Shown in pieces: positions 55,097-64,000 of a DNA stretch of 64,000 nucleotides. The notes under the pieces are model-generated. The model was not told the DNA's origin. It was given only the letters and a program-made list of their open reading frames with translations, and did no database searches. This stretch comes from Mycolicibacterium sp. MU0053. Lineage in GTDB: Bacteria; Actinomycetota; Actinomycetes; Mycobacteriales; Mycobacteriaceae. Where the stretch lies: contig NZ_OY726397.1 in assembly GCF_963378095.1 (NCBI RefSeq), positions 1,116,001 to 1,180,000 on the forward strand, in the 5' to 3' direction. The translations under genes were made by a program, and so were the position numbers. Each line of letters starts with the position of its first letter. Within the stretch, counting starts at the first letter, position 1.

Positions 55097-55990
55097 ATGT
55101 CGATGCGAAACGCGCGGCCGTGCATGCTGTTCGTCCACGCCCACCCGGATGACGAGACCATCACCACCGGAGCGACCATTGCCCACTACGCCGCCCGCGG
55201 TGTCGAGGTGTACGTCGTCACCTGCACGCTGGGTGAGGAGGGAGAGGTCATCGGCGACCGCTGGGCGCAGTTGGCGGCCGACTTCGCCGACCAGCTCGGC
55301 GGCTACCGGATCGCCGAACTGTGCTCGGCGTTGCACCTGCTCGGAATCGACGACCCGATTTTCCTCGGCGGGGCGGGGCACTGGCGAGACTCCGGGATGG
55401 CGGGCACCGAGCCGCGGTCGCAGCAGCAGCGTTTTGTGGACGCCGATCAACACGAGGCCGTCGGCGCCCTGGTCGACATAGTGCGCGAACTGCGCCCCCA
55501 CGTCGTCGTCACGTATGACCCCAACGGCGGTTACGGGCATCCCGACCACATCCGCGCCCATCAGATCACCACCGCGGCGGTCGCCGCAGCGGCCACCGAC
55601 GACTACCCGGGCGAGCCCTGGCAGGTGCCGAAGTTCTATTGGACGGTGATGTCGAAATCCGCGCTGCAGGCCGGTATCTCGGAACTGGGCGACGACGACA
55701 TTCTGCCGCATTGGGTCGTCCCGCCCAGCGACCTCGATTTCGGCTTCGAGGACGACCAGATCACCGCGATGGTGGACGCCGTCGAGGGCCTGGACGCGAA
55801 AATCGAGGCGTTGGGCGCGCACGCCACCCAGGTCACCGTGGGGCCGACGGGGCGGGCCGCAGCGCTGTCGAACAACCTGGCGTTGCCCATCCTCGGGCAC
55901 GAGTACTACGTCCTGGCCTCGGGTGTGGCCGGCGACCGTGACGAGCGGGGCTGGGAAACCGACCTGCTGGCCGGACTCGTCGACGTCTAG
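55097..55990 (+). CDS. mshB: Mycothiol biosynthesis deacetylase MshB
   Basis: This is a 297-residue zinc deacetylase. It removes the acetyl group from GlcNAc-inositol in mycothiol synthesis. The signature HAHPDDE is at residues 14-20 with zinc ligands His16 and Asp19 and general base Asp18; the third ligand is His151 in GYGHPDH. It matches Rv1170. The ATG at 55097 is used; a second ATG two codons on (55103) is equally possible. A strong terminator hairpin follows 11 bases after the stop. Confidence 0.95.
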   Translation: MSMRNARPCMLFVHAHPDDETITTGATIAHYAARGVEVYVVTCTLGEEGEVIGDRWAQLAADFADQLGGYRIAELCSALHLLGIDDPIFLGGAGHWRDSGMAGTEPRSQQQRFVDADQHEAVGALVDIVRELRPHVVVTYDPNGGYGHPDHIRAHQITTAAVAAAATDDYPGEPWQVPKFYWTVMSKSALQAGISELGDDDILPHWVVPPSDLDFGFEDDQITAMVDAVEGLDAKIEALGAHATQVTVGPTGRAAALSNNLALPILGHEYYVLASGVAGDRDERGWETDLLAGLVDV

Positions 55991-56001
55991 CGACAACGAG
56001 A

Positions 56002-56037
56002 CGCCGGCGGGACTGCCCCCTCTCAGTCCCGCCGGCG
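56002..56037. terminator. 14-bp perfect hairpin terminator after mshB
   Basis: CGCCGGCGGGACTG (56002-56015) and CAGTCCCGCCGGCG (56024-56037) are perfectly complementary with an 8-base loop. The hairpin begins 11 bases after the mshB stop and ends mshB transcription, so the downstream genes need their own promoter. Confidence 0.8.
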
Positions 56038-56184
56038 AGCCTTGGCGCGCATCCGAAGTTACGACCGGCCGCGGGGCCGGGAAGCGAGGTCGACCCAACT
56101 TGCGTAATGGCGCCGGAGAGTCGGGTAGCGCGCTACCTGTTTCGGGTAGGCTCCCCGACAGCGGCACATCGGAAGGGGCGGACC

Positions 56185-56292
56185 ATGGATCCAGATTTGG
56201 ACCCGAACCTGCAGCATTGGCAGGACCGGATGGACAACTTCCAGTGGGTCGTGGGGTCGCTGGCCGGACTGCTCGACAGCGTCCCGACCTGA
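56185..56292 (+). CDS. Candidate 35-residue protein before Rv1171-like gene
   Basis: An ATG at 56185 with GGAAGGGG seven bases upstream opens a 35-codon frame, MDPDLDPNLQHWQDRMDNFQ and onwards, ending LLDSVPT. It is acidic and helical, with Trp residues, unlike antisense translation. It lies directly in front of the membrane-protein gene and may be translationally coupled to it. I do not recognise it. The frame is short, so chance cannot be excluded, but the ribosome-binding site is good. Confidence 0.55.
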   Translation: MDPDLDPNLQHWQDRMDNFQWVVGSLAGLLDSVPT

Positions 56293-56306
56293 TCGACCGA
56301 CGCGGA

Positions 56307-56717
56307 TTGGACTCCGCCGCACGCCCCGTCATCCTGGGCCTACTGGCCATCGACGGAATCATCTGTGCGGTCATGGCCGCGCTGTTCCTGCCCTCCTACA
56401 TCGGGGCCATCCCGTTCCCCGTCAGCGCGCTGATCGCCGGCGTCGTCAACCTCGCCCTGGTGTGGGCCGCCGCGCAGTGGACCAGCGAAACGCGCCTGGC
56501 GGCGCTGCCGTTGTGGACGTGGTTGGGAACCGTGGCCGTACTGACCTTCGGCGGACCCGGGGGCGACGTGATGTTCGGCGGATCAGGACTGCGCGCCTTC
56601 TATCCGATCCTGTTGATCGTCGTGGGCGCCGGGCCCAGCGCCTGGTTGCTGCTGCGTGACGGGGCCGTCACCGCCCCGCCACGGGCTGATCGGGCAGCCG
56701 GGAACAGTCCTCGCTGA
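56307..56717 (+). CDS. Four-TM membrane protein, Rv1171-like
   Basis: This is a protein of about 136 residues with four predicted membrane helices (ILGLLAIDGIICAVMAALFL, FPVSALIAGVVNLALVWAA, LWTWLGTVAVLTFGG, YPILLIVVGAGPSAWLLL). Its location between mshB and fbiC matches Rv1171. The start is uncertain: I use TTG 56307 (LDSAARPVILG); a GTG at 56244 and a CTG at 56289 that overlaps the upstream TGA are alternatives. Function unknown. Confidence 0.75.
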   Translation: MDSAARPVILGLLAIDGIICAVMAALFLPSYIGAIPFPVSALIAGVVNLALVWAAAQWTSETRLAALPLWTWLGTVAVLTFGGPGGDVMFGGSGLRAFYPILLIVVGAGPSAWLLLRDGAVTAPPRADRAAGNSPR

Positions 56718-56851
56718 CGCTGTACCCCGAGTGGATCAGATCCGGCGTCGGTCCCGCAATCGTGGTAAGTCGCACGCAGAGGTACCGGCGTGTGCGGCGG
56801 CCGCGCCCGCGCGGCTAGGGTGGGTGCGGTCAGGCAGCGCCGAGGTTTCAG

Positions 56852-59476
56852 ATGGTGGGACGCACGGATGAATCTCAATCAGCGACGGGTTACACGGGAG
56901 TGGCTCTGAACCCGCAGCACTCCGACCTGCCCACGCCGTCCATCCCCGCCGAACCGGTGGTGTCCAGTCCCGCCGCGATGCGGCGGGTGTTGCGCCGGGC
57001 GCGTGATGGGGTGGCGCTCAATGTCGATGAGGCTGTTGTTGCCCTGGGTGCCCGTGGTGATGATCTGGCTGATTTGTGTGCCAGTGCGGCGCGGGTGCGT
57101 GATGCGGGTTTGGAGTCGGCGGGTCGGCGCGGTGCGGCTGGCAGGTTGCCGATCAGCTATTCGCCGAAGGTGTTCATTCCGGTCACCCACCTGTGCCGCG
57201 ACACGTGCCATTACTGCACGTTTGTGACGGTGCCGGGCAAGTTGCGGGCGGCGGGGTTGGGCATGTACATGGAGCCCGATGAGATTGTGGCGGTGGCCCG
57301 CGAGGGTGCCGCGGTGGGCTGCAAGGAGGCGTTGTTCACGCTGGGGGATCGTCCGGAGGCGCGGTGGCCTGAGGCCCGGCAGTGGCTCGATGAGCGCGGG
57401 TATGACTCGACGTTGGATTACGTGCGGGCGATGGCGATTCGGGTGCTGGAGGAAACCGGTCTGCTGCCGCACCTGAATCCGGGTGTGATGAGTTGGTCGG
57501 AGCTCTCGCGGCTCAAGCCGGTGGCGCCGTCGATGGGCATGATGCTGGAGACCACCTCGCGTCGGCTCTTCGAGACCAAGGGCGAGGCGCATTACGGCAG
57601 CCCGGATAAGGATCCGGTGGTGCGGCTGCGGACGCTGACCGATGCGGGGCGCCTGTCGATTCCGTTCACCACCGGTCTGTTGGTCGGTATCGGCGAGACG
57701 TTGACCGAGCGGGCCGAGACGATCCATGCGATCCGTAAGTCCCACAAGGAGTTCGGACATGTCCAGGAAGTGATCGTGCAGAACTTCCGGGCCAAGGACC
57801 ACACCGCGATGGCGGCGGCGCCCGATGCCGGCTTCGAGGACTTCGTGGCGACGATCGCGGTGACGCGGTTGGTGCTGGGGCCCGGTATGCGGGTGCAGGC
57901 TCCGCCGAATCTGGTGTCGCGGCAGCAGTGTCTGGCGTTGGTGGGCGCCGGTGTTGACGACTGGGGTGGGGTGTCGCCGGTGACGCCGGATCATGTCAAT
58001 CCGGAGCGGCCGTGGCCGGCGCTGCAGGAGTTGGCCGAGATCACCGCCGAGGCCGGTTACGACCTGGTGGCGCGGTTGACCGCGCAGCCGCGTTACGTGC
58101 AGGCCGGGTCGGCGTGGATCGACCCGCGGGTACGAGCCCATGTCGATGCCCTGGCCGATCCGGCCACCGGGTGGGCGCGCGAGGTCAACCCGGTCGGGTT
58201 GCCGTGGCAGGAACCCGATGAGGCCTCGGAGTCGTTGGGGCGCACCGATTTGCACACCGCGATCGACACCGACGGCAGGCTGACCGAGACCCGCAGCGAT
58301 CTGGACAGCGCCTTCGGCGACTGGGAGTCCATCCGGGCGCAGGTGCACGAATTGGCCGCGCGCGCCCCGGAGCGCATCGACACCGATGTGCTCGCGGCGT
58401 TGCGCTCAGCCGAGCGGGATCCGGCCGGTTGCAGCGACGACGAGTATCTGGCGCTGGCCACCGCCGACGGTCCGGCGCTGGAGGCGGTGGCCGCCTTAGC
58501 TGATGCGCTGCGCCGCGACACCGTGGGCGAGGACGTCACCTACGTGGTCAACCGCAACATCAACTTCACCAACATCTGCTACACCGGCTGCCGGTTCTGC
58601 GCGTTCGCCCAACGCAAGGGCGACGCCGATGCGTTCTCGCTGTCGGTCGAGGAGGTCGCGGATCGGGCGTGGGAGGCTCATGTCGCCGGGGCCACCGAGG
58701 TGTGTATGCAAGGTGGGATCGATCCGGAGTTGCCGGTGACCGGGTACGCCGATCTGGTGCGGGCGGTCAAGGCCAGGGTGCCGGCGATGCATGTGCACGC
58801 GTTCTCGCCCATGGAGATCGCCAACGGCGTGACCAAGACCGGGTCGAGCATCCGGCAGTGGCTGACCGAGTTGCGCGAGGCCGGTCTGGGTTCGATTCCG
58901 GGCACGGCCGCCGAAATACTCGACGACGAGGTCCGGTGGGTGCTCACCAAGGGCAAGCTGCCGACCTCGATGTGGATCGAGGTCGTCTCCACCGCCCACG
59001 AGGTGGGGCTGCCCTCGAGCTCGACGATGATGTACGGCCATGTCGACACCCCGGCGCACTGGGTGGGCCACCTCAACGTGCTACGCGAGATCCAGGACCG
59101 CACCGGCGGATTCACCGAATTCGTGCCGCTGCCGTTCGTACACCAATCCTCGCCGCTGTATCTGGCCGGCGCCGCCCGGCCCGGCCCGACCCACCGCGAC
59201 AACCGCGCCGTGCACGCGCTGGCCCGGATCATGTTGCACGGCCGGATCGCCAACATCCAGACCAGCTGGGTCAAACTCGGGGTGGAACGCACCCAGGTGA
59301 TGCTCCAAGGCGGCGCCAACGACCTCGGCGGCACCCTGATGGAAGAAACCATCTCCCGGATGGCCGGCTCCGAGAACGGCTCGGCCAAATCGGTCGAAGA
59401 ACTGACCGCGATCGCCACCGGCATCGGCCGACCCGCCCGCCAACGCACCACCACCTACAGCGCCCACGGCGCGTAG
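56852..59476 (+). CDS. fbiC: FO synthase FbiC
   Basis: This is an 874-residue bifunctional radical-SAM enzyme (CofG and CofH fused) that makes FO, the deazaflavin precursor of coenzyme F420. The two [4Fe-4S] motifs are C115-x3-C119-x2-C122 (CRDTCHYC) and C576-x3-C580-x2-C583 (CYTGCRFC). Length and flanks agree with Rv1173. The ATG at 56852 follows a GAGG site. Codon usage changes along the gene: the first 450 codons contain many G/T-ending codons, the last 300 mostly C-ending, which may reflect recombination. Confidence 0.96.
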   Translation: MVGRTDESQSATGYTGVALNPQHSDLPTPSIPAEPVVSSPAAMRRVLRRARDGVALNVDEAVVALGARGDDLADLCASAARVRDAGLESAGRRGAAGRLPISYSPKVFIPVTHLCRDTCHYCTFVTVPGKLRAAGLGMYMEPDEIVAVAREGAAVGCKEALFTLGDRPEARWPEARQWLDERGYDSTLDYVRAMAIRVLEETGLLPHLNPGVMSWSELSRLKPVAPSMGMMLETTSRRLFETKGEAHYGSPDKDPVVRLRTLTDAGRLSIPFTTGLLVGIGETLTERAETIHAIRKSHKEFGHVQEVIVQNFRAKDHTAMAAAPDAGFEDFVATIAVTRLVLGPGMRVQAPPNLVSRQQCLALVGAGVDDWGGVSPVTPDHVNPERPWPALQELAEITAEAGYDLVARLTAQPRYVQAGSAWIDPRVRAHVDALADPATGWAREVNPVGLPWQEPDEASESLGRTDLHTAIDTDGRLTETRSDLDSAFGDWESIRAQVHELAARAPERIDTDVLAALRSAERDPAGCSDDEYLALATADGPALEAVAALADALRRDTVGEDVTYVVNRNINFTNICYTGCRFCAFAQRKGDADAFSLSVEEVADRAWEAHVAGATEVCMQGGIDPELPVTGYADLVRAVKARVPAMHVHAFSPMEIANGVTKTGSSIRQWLTELREAGLGSIPGTAAEILDDEVRWVLTKGKLPTSMWIEVVSTAHEVGLPSSSTMMYGHVDTPAHWVGHLNVLREIQDRTGGFTEFVPLPFVHQSSPLYLAGAARPGPTHRDNRAVHALARIMLHGRIANIQTSWVKLGVERTQVMLQGGANDLGGTLMEETISRMAGSENGSAKSVEELTAIATGIGRPARQRTTTYSAHGA

Positions 59477-59497
59477 CGCCGTCCCGCGGGACCTGTC

Positions 59498-59782
59498 CTA
59501 GCGCTGCAGTTCCCTGTGCAGGTGCTCAACGTAGTCGTCGTAAAACGTTGCGACGTCCTGCAGGTCGAGGTCGGTGGGCAGGTCGTCGGCGCGTTGGCGT
59601 TCGGTCAGGTAGGCGATGGTCGCTGCGATCACGCGGGTCTCGTCGGCCTCGACGCCGGCGATGCGGCTCACCACGGCGGGGTCGGCGCGCACCCGAAGCG
59701 TCACGGTGTCGTCGTCCATGCCGACGTAGGCGAGGTAATCGTGGTCGCCGAGCGCCTCGATGTCCAGTTGCTGGTTCGTCAT
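59498..59782 (-). CDS. Small acidic protein coupled to ctaD
   Basis: This is a 94-residue protein starting [22 protein letters not shown]. It is acidic, with no membrane helix, Cys or signal peptide. Its ATG (59782) overlaps the ctaD stop by 4 bases (ATGA), so it is the third gene of the DUF2249-cupin/ctaD operon. I do not recognise the family. Context suggests an accessory or regulatory role for the oxidase, but nothing in the sequence proves it. Confidence 0.8.
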   Translation of the reverse strand: MTNQQLDIEALGDHDYLAYVGMDDDTVTLRVRADPAVVSRIAGVEADETRVIAATIAYLTERQRADDLPTDLDLQDVATFYDDYVEHLHRELQR

Positions 59783-61503
59783 TTCACACCTCGTTGTTGA
59801 TGGGACCGTCCCACGTGGGCTTCGGCTTGCAGCCGTTCCGCCATGTGCGGGTAGTGCAGTTCGAAAGCCGGTCGCTCCGAACGGATCCGGGGCAGCTCGG
59901 TGAAGTTGTGCCGTGGTGGTGGGCAGGTGGTCGCCCATTCCAGGGAGTTGCCGTGGCCCCAGGGATCGTCGACGGTGACCACCTCGCCGTAGCGCCAACT
60001 CTTGAACACGTTCCACACGAACGGCAGCATCGAGATCCCCAGTAGCAGCGCGCCGATCGTCGAGAGGACATTGAGCGTGGTGAACCCGTCGGTGGGCAGG
60101 TAGTCGGCATAGCGGCGCGGCATGCCCTCGTTGCCGAGCCAGTGTTGCACCAGGAATGTGGTGTGGAATCCGATCAGGGTCAACCAGAAGTGCAGCTTGC
60201 CCAGTCGCTCGTCGAGCAGCCTTCCGGTCATCTTCGGGAACCAGAAGTACACCCCGGCGAACGACGCGAACACGATGGTGCCGAACAACACGTAGTGGAA
60301 GTGCGCCACCAGGAAGTAGGTGTCGGTGATGTGGAAGTCCAGCGGCGGGCTGGCGAGCATCACGCCCGAGAGGCCGCCGAGCAGGAAGGTCACCATGAAG
60401 CCGACGGAGAACAGCATCGGCGTCTCAAATGTCAACTGCCCCCGCCACATTGTGCCCAGCCAGTTGAAGAACTTGATCCCGGTGGGCACGGCGATCAGGT
60501 ACGACATCAGCGAGAAGAACGGCAGCAGCACCGCGCCGGTGGCGAACATGTGGTGGGCCCAGACCGCGGTCGACAGCGCCGCGATCGCGACCGTCGCGTA
60601 CACCAGCGTGGTGTAGCCGAAGACGGGCTTGCGGGAGAACACCGGGAAGATCTCGGTGACGATGCCGAAGAACGGCAACGCCACGATGTAGACCTCGGGA
60701 TGCCCGAAGAACCAGAAGAGGTGTTGGTAGAGCAGCACCCCACCATTGGCGGGGTCGTAGATGTGCGCGCCGAGGTGGCGGTCGGCGGCCAGGCCCAGCA
60801 GCGCCGCCGTCAGCAACGGAAAGGCCATCAGCACCATGATGCTCGTGATGAAGACGTTCCAGGTGAAGATCGGCATCCGGAACATCGTCATCCCCGGGGC
60901 GCGCATGCACACCACCGTGGTGATCATGTTCACCCCGCCGAGGATGGTCCCCAGCCCGCTGACGGCCAGGCCGACGATCCACAGATCGGCGCCGGCGCCC
61001 GGGGATCCGATGGCGTCGGACAACGGCGCGTAGGCGGTCCAGCCGAAGTCGGCGGCCCCGCCGGGGGTGATGAAGCCCGATAGCGCGATCAGCGCGCCGA
61101 AGACGAACAGCCAGAACGACATTGCGTTCAATCGCGGGAAGGCGACATCGGGGGCGCCGATCTGCAGCGGCAGCACCAGGTTGGCGAAGCCGAACACTAT
61201 GGGTGTCGCGTAGAACAGCAGCATCACCGTGCCGTGCATGGTGAACAACTGGTTGTACTGCTCGGTGGAGAAAAACTGCAGCCCCGGGCCCACGAGTTCG
61301 GCGCGGATCAGCAATGCCATCAGGCCGCCGATGAAGAAGAAGGTGAAACACGCGACCATGTACATCATGCCGATGAGCTTGTGATCGGTGGTCGTGATCA
61401 CCTGGTAGATCAGATTCCCCTTGGGCCCCAACCGTTCCCGGAAGGGTCGCACCGCCACCAGCGTGTCGCCGACGGGCGCGGGGACCTCGGGCGCGGCGGT
61501 CAT
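59779..61503 (-). CDS. ctaD: Cytochrome c oxidase subunit I (aa3 type), second copy
   Basis: This is a 574-residue heme-copper oxidase catalytic subunit. The low-spin heme His is in TMHGTVML, the CuB His with the cross-linked Tyr in GHPEVY, two CuB His in HHMF, and the heme a3 His in VAHFHYV; it is therefore a true type A oxygen reductase and not a NorB. No subunit II, III or heme a synthase is encoded adjacent. Mycobacteria usually have ctaD elsewhere, so this is probably a paralogue. It is coupled to the DUF2249-cupin gene before and the 94-residue gene after it. Confidence 0.93.
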   Translation of the reverse strand: MTAAPEVPAPVGDTLVAVRPFRERLGPKGNLIYQVITTTDHKLIGMMYMVACFTFFFIGGLMALLIRAELVGPGLQFFSTEQYNQLFTMHGTVMLLFYATPIVFGFANLVLPLQIGAPDVAFPRLNAMSFWLFVFGALIALSGFITPGGAADFGWTAYAPLSDAIGSPGAGADLWIVGLAVSGLGTILGGVNMITTVVCMRAPGMTMFRMPIFTWNVFITSIMVLMAFPLLTAALLGLAADRHLGAHIYDPANGGVLLYQHLFWFFGHPEVYIVALPFFGIVTEIFPVFSRKPVFGYTTLVYATVAIAALSTAVWAHHMFATGAVLLPFFSLMSYLIAVPTGIKFFNWLGTMWRGQLTFETPMLFSVGFMVTFLLGGLSGVMLASPPLDFHITDTYFLVAHFHYVLFGTIVFASFAGVYFWFPKMTGRLLDERLGKLHFWLTLIGFHTTFLVQHWLGNEGMPRRYADYLPTDGFTTLNVLSTIGALLLGISMLPFVWNVFKSWRYGEVVTVDDPWGHGNSLEWATTCPPPRHNFTELPRIRSERPAFELHYPHMAERLQAEAHVGRSHQQRGVK

Positions 61504-62108
61504 GGCCGGGACCGCGGTTCCGGCGGTTGCAGAACGAGGGCTTTGCGACGCTGGTGCACGGTCAGGTACCGCAACCCGTTGCGGCCCGCGCTGAACTTGC
61601 GCTGCGACCGTCGCGGTAGCCAGACCAGATCGCCCGGTGCGAGCGCGAGATGGGTTTCCAGTTCGGTGGTCAATTGACCGTCACCGGAGAGCACATAGAT
61701 CAGCACGTCAAGGTCCGGTCCGGTGTGGCTGTCGATCCCGCCGCCCGGGGCCAGCGCGACGATGTTGGAGTCCAGGTCCCGCTGGGCCACCGGGATGTTC
61801 CACACCGCGCCGGTGGCGTCGGCGTCCTGGGCTTCGGCGGTGCGCATCGTGTTGACCAGGACGCGCGGCAACGCCGTGGCGGTGCGCTTGCCGATGAGGA
61901 TGTGCCACTCCTTGGGGCCGCGTTGCAGATACGTCCAGTCGTGGCTGCCGGGGTAGTCGGCGTCGAACTCGTCGCGCAGATGTTTCGGGTCGTGGTTGTT
62001 GACCAGCACGAAGGAGCCGCCCACGGGCAGGTGGGCGTACGCCGCGAAAATCGCCGGGTGCTTGTCGGGTTTGGGGAGTCCGCGGACATCGAGTTGCTGT
62101 TCGGTCAT
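61500..62108 (-). CDS. DUF2249-cupin fusion protein
   Basis: This is a 202-residue protein with an N-terminal DUF2249 domain (1-80; [39 protein letters not shown]) and a C-terminal cupin (about 105-190; [27 protein letters not shown]). DUF2249 domains occur in proteins linked with NO, nitrite and Fe-S repair. The cupin His and Glu metal ligands are not clearly all present. The 3' end overlaps ctaD by 4 bases. It is the first gene of this operon and diverges from fdxC. Confidence 0.85.
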   Translation of the reverse strand: MTEQQLDVRGLPKPDKHPAIFAAYAHLPVGGSFVLVNNHDPKHLRDEFDADYPGSHDWTYLQRGPKEWHILIGKRTATALPRVLVNTMRTAEAQDADATGAVWNIPVAQRDLDSNIVALAPGGGIDSHTGPDLDVLIYVLSGDGQLTTELETHLALAPGDLVWLPRRSQRKFSAGRNGLRYLTVHQRRKALVLQPPEPRSRP

Positions 62109-62120
62109 CGAGAATCTCCC

Positions 62121-62151
62121 TAGTTTCTACAAGCGGTTGTTGTGTAAACTA
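62121..62151. promoter_or_regulatory. Divergent operator between DUF2249-cupin and fdxC genes
   Basis: TAGTTTCTACAA (62121-62132) and TTGTGTAAACTA (62140-62151) match as an inverted repeat at 10 of 12 positions with a 7-base spacer. TAAACT (62145-62150) would be a -10 box giving a transcript that starts at the fdxC ATG (62158), i.e. leaderless. The SufR-like regulator encoded next to fdxC is the likely binder. Confidence 0.5.
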
Positions 62152-62157
62152 TCGCTC

Positions 62158-62499
62158 ATGACCTACGTGATCGGCAAGCCCTGTGTGGATGTGAAGGATC
62201 GGGCCTGCGTGGAGGAGTGCCCGGTCGACTGCATCTACGAAGGCGGCCGGGCCCTGTACATCCATCCCGACGAGTGCGTGGACTGCGGCGCCTGCGAACC
62301 GGTGTGTCCGGTGGAGGCGATCTACTACGAGGACGATCTACCGGACGAGCTCACCCCGTATGCGACAGACAACGCAGAGTTTTTCACCGAGACGTTGCCG
62401 GGTCAGGACGGACCGCTGGGATCGCCCGGCGGAGCGGCGAAACTGGGACCCATCGGTGCCGACGCACCGTTGGTCGCCAGCCTGCCGCCGCAGCAGTGA
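62158..62499 (+). CDS. fdxC: 7Fe ferredoxin FdxC
   Basis: This is a 113-residue ferredoxin. Cys9, Cys17 and Cys50 would hold the [3Fe-4S] cluster, and Cys21, Cys40, Cys43 and Cys46 the [4Fe-4S] cluster, the same pattern as Rv1177 and other mycobacterial 7Fe ferredoxins. The extra 40-residue Gly/Pro/Ala tail is typical. It supplies electrons to P450s or oxidoreductases. The start is the ATG at 62158. The regulator gene overlaps its stop by 4 bases (GTGA). Confidence 0.95.
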   Translation: MTYVIGKPCVDVKDRACVEECPVDCIYEGGRALYIHPDECVDCGACEPVCPVEAIYYEDDLPDELTPYATDNAEFFTETLPGQDGPLGSPGGAAKLGPIGADAPLVASLPPQQ

Positions 62500-63125
62500 A
62501 CACCCAGGCCGGCGGCCGGCGCCGCGACGTATTGGCGATCCTTCGCGACGCCGAGGAGCCGCTGAGTATCGCCGCGATCGCCGAGCAACTGCAGGTACAC
62601 CCCAACACCGTCCGGTTTCACCTCGACGCGTTGCAGGACAGTGGGCAGGTGGAGCGGGTGGCCGTCCGCCAGGCCAAGCCGGGTCGCCCGCCGCAGCTTT
62701 TCGCGGCGACCAGGGGCATGGATCCGGCCGGACCGCGCGACTACCGGTTGCTCGCCGCGGCGCTGACCGATTCGCTGGCCCGCAGCGCCGACACCGTCAA
62801 GACTGCCACCGCCTCCGGCCGGGCCATCGGCGCCGAACTCGGCCGCTCGCGACGCGACGCCGCGCAGGACGAACCGGTCGGGCAGCTGGTGGAACTTCTC
62901 GATGAACTCGGCTTCGCGCCCGAGGTGCAAGGCGCGCGGATCGGGTTGCGGCACTGTCCCTTTCTGGAGTTGGCGAAGGTGCACCCCGGGGTGGTGTGTC
63001 CCGTGCATCTGGGACTGATGCAGGGCGCGATGGAGGCCTGGGATGCCCCGATCGCCGTCGACGACCTCACCCCGTTCGTCGAGCCGGACCTGTGCGTGGC
63101 GCAACTGAGCGGAGCGTCGTCATGA
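62496..63125 (+). CDS. SufR-like HTH regulator with three conserved Cys
   Basis: This is a 209-residue regulator. A winged HTH (about 8-66; LSIAAIAEQLQVHPNTVRFHL) is followed by a helical domain and a C-terminal part with Cys154 (RHCPFLELA), Cys168 (VVCPVHLGLMQG) and Cys200. This layout is like SufR/ArsR-type Fe-S sensing repressors. It is likely to respond to iron, oxygen or NO through a cluster, but this is inference. Its GTG start overlaps the fdxC stop and its stop overlaps the next gene (ATGA). It probably controls the divergent promoter at 62121-62151. Confidence 0.85.
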   Translation: MNTQAGGRRRDVLAILRDAEEPLSIAAIAEQLQVHPNTVRFHLDALQDSGQVERVAVRQAKPGRPPQLFAATRGMDPAGPRDYRLLAAALTDSLARSADTVKTATASGRAIGAELGRSRRDAAQDEPVGQLVELLDELGFAPEVQGARIGLRHCPFLELAKVHPGVVCPVHLGLMQGAMEAWDAPIAVDDLTPFVEPDLCVAQLSGASS

Positions 63126-63553
63126 GTGCCGCGGGCGCGGTCGCGGCGGGGGCGATCTTCTTCTGGCTGGGGATGGTGGCGGCCATCTCGTTCCTGGAGG
63201 CGCCGCTGAAGTTCCGGGCGCCCGGGGTCACGCTGCCGATCGGGCTGGGTATCGGTCGGCTGGTGTTCAGGGCGCTCAACGCGTGCGAAATGGTCCTGGC
63301 GGTGCTCGTCGTCGTCGCCCTGGTCCTCGGATCGCCGTCGGTCACGACCGCGGTCGCGGCGGGGGTGGCGATCGTGGCGCTGCTCATCCAAGTGCTGGCG
63401 GTGCGGCCCCGGCTGACGCGGCGCTCGAATGCGGTGCTCGCCGGGGCGGCGGAATCCGAGCAGCGGTCCCGGGTGCACTTCGTCTACCTGGGGCTGGAGC
63501 TCATCAAGGTGCTCGGGCTGATTGTGGCCGGCGTCCTGCTGTTGGCCGGGTGA
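63122..63553 (+). CDS. Small four-TM membrane protein
   Basis: This is a 143-residue protein with four helices: AAGAIFFWLGMVAAISFLEAP, ACEMVLAVLVVVALVLG, VAAGVAIVALLIQVLAV, and GLELIKVLGLIVAGVLLLAG at the C-terminus. A conserved EAPLKFRAPG loop follows helix 1. I do not recognise a named family. It starts 4 bases inside the regulator gene (ATGA overlap) and precedes the globin gene by 10 bases, so it is in the same operon. Confidence 0.75.
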   Translation: MSAAGAVAAGAIFFWLGMVAAISFLEAPLKFRAPGVTLPIGLGIGRLVFRALNACEMVLAVLVVVALVLGSPSVTTAVAAGVAIVALLIQVLAVRPRLTRRSNAVLAGAAESEQRSRVHFVYLGLELIKVLGLIVAGVLLLAG

Positions 63554-63563
63554 AAGGAAAAGC

Positions 63564-64000
63564 ATGACTGTTCCGACGATGGTGCGCTCCGATATCACCG
63601 ACCGGGCCGACGTGTACGCGCTGTTGTCCCGCTTCTACGGCCAGGCGCTGATCGACGACGTGCTGGCCGAGCCGTTCAGCGAAGTCCGCGCCAAGGGCCT
63701 GGACGAACACCTGCCGGTGATGTGCGACTTCTGGGAGACCATGCTGCTGCGGGCCCGGCTCTATCAGCGCAGCGCGTTGGAGGTGCACCGCGAGGTGCAT
63801 CTCAAGCATCCGCTGACCCACGAGCATTTCCTGCGCTGGTTGACGCTGTGGGTGGAGACCGTCGACGCCATGTTCAGCGGCCCGGTTGCGGAGAAGGCCA
63901 AGCTGCACGGCCGGCGTACCGCCTGGGCCTTCCATCGCCGACTGACCGGCCACGACGTCCCCGAACTCGACGCCGCCGCCCTCCCAACCCCGCGAGCGGG
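63564..64000 (+). CDS. Group III truncated haemoglobin, partial
   Basis: The frame starts at ATG 63564 (MTVPTMVRSDITDRADVYALL) with GAAAGGAAAA as ribosome-binding site and stays open to the end of the window (145 codons seen). It has the group III truncated globin pattern: LLSRFYGQALIDDVLAEPF, MCDFWETMLLRARLY and VHREVHLKHPLTHEHFLRW, with a His in the proximal region. Such globins bind O2 or NO. Its placement with a Fe-S-type regulator and ferredoxin supports a role in NO or redox stress. The C-terminus is cut off by the window. Confidence 0.88.
   Translation, partial: MTVPTMVRSDITDRADVYALLSRFYGQALIDDVLAEPFSEVRAKGLDEHLPVMCDFWETMLLRARLYQRSALEVHREVHLKHPLTHEHFLRWLTLWVETVDAMFSGPVAEKAKLHGRRTAWAFHRRLTGHDVPELDAAALPTPRA

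Noticed and set aside
60002..60015. A second match to the KstR consensus TNNAACNNGTTNNA (TTGAACACGTTCCA)
   Set aside because: It lies inside the ctaD coding sequence, far from any start codon, and lacks the extended symmetry of the 6514 site, so it is most likely chance.
59779..61503. Possible nitric oxide reductase (NorB) given the NO-type neighbours
   Set aside because: The GHPEVY motif with the cross-linked Tyr and the HHMF and HFHYV motifs are those of an aa3-type oxygen reductase; NorB lacks the Tyr.

Overview
The window is high-GC actinobacterial DNA and almost certainly comes from a mycobacterium, probably a Mycolicibacterium-type environmental species. The evidence is an mce operon with its associated membrane proteins, PimE, LpqW, MshB, FbiC, an MmpL transporter, a DUF732 secreted protein, and many ATGA/GTGA stop-start overlaps. 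From about 15.3 kb to 62.5 kb the gene order follows what I recall of the M. tuberculosis Rv1141c-Rv1177 segment: echA, mcr, SDR, sirtuin, GntR, omt, Rv1155-like, Rv1156-like, two Ala/Pro proteins, pimE, phhB, mutT2, narGHJI, typA, lpqW, mshB, Rv1171-like, fbiC, fdxC. Several blocks are inserted that I do not recall from that segment. I see no rRNA, tRNA, CRISPR array, insertion sequence or prophage.

Layout. 1-3.6 kb: 3' end of an mce operon (MceE end, MceF, two Mce-associated proteins). 3.6-8.9 kb: epoxide-hydrolase-like enzyme, WS/DGAT-like acyltransferase, DoxX protein, and a DUF3556 membrane protein preceded by a textbook KstR-type operator. 9-19.3 kb: CoA-ester (lipid or steroid) catabolism, with a thiolase and enoyl-CoA hydratase pair, a PaaG-like isomerase, Mcr racemase, an SDR dehydrogenase and a nitronate-monooxygenase-like flavoprotein, interspersed with a FAS1 protein, a CPBP protease and an MFS exporter. 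19.3-19.8 kb: a structured intergenic region with a probable 42-residue protein. 20.4-24.1 kb: an operon of an MmpL transporter, a TetR regulator and a methyltransferase behind a perfect palindrome. 24.3-36.6 kb: housekeeping and cell-envelope genes.

36.7-49.1 kb: nitrate respiration. A narK transporter is translationally coupled to narGHJI. Facing it is a four-gene membrane cassette: two paralogous multi-TM proteins, a NorE/CoxIII-like subunit and a small NorF/CoxIV-like subunit, with no catalytic oxidase or NO-reductase subunit. A BCCT transporter follows. 49.3-59.5 kb: two small Cys proteins, typA, lpqW, a repeat-containing secreted protein, mshB and fbiC.

59.5-64 kb: a second gas or redox module. 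A DUF2249-cupin protein, an aa3-type oxidase subunit I and a 94-residue protein form one coupled operon. It diverges across an imperfect 12-bp inverted repeat from a 7Fe ferredoxin, a SufR-like three-cysteine HTH regulator, a small membrane protein and a group III truncated haemoglobin that runs off the end of the window. With the nar region this suggests a concentration of nitrogen-oxide and low-oxygen functions. The NorE/NorF-like cassette and the ferredoxin/regulator/globin module are the least-described parts of the window.
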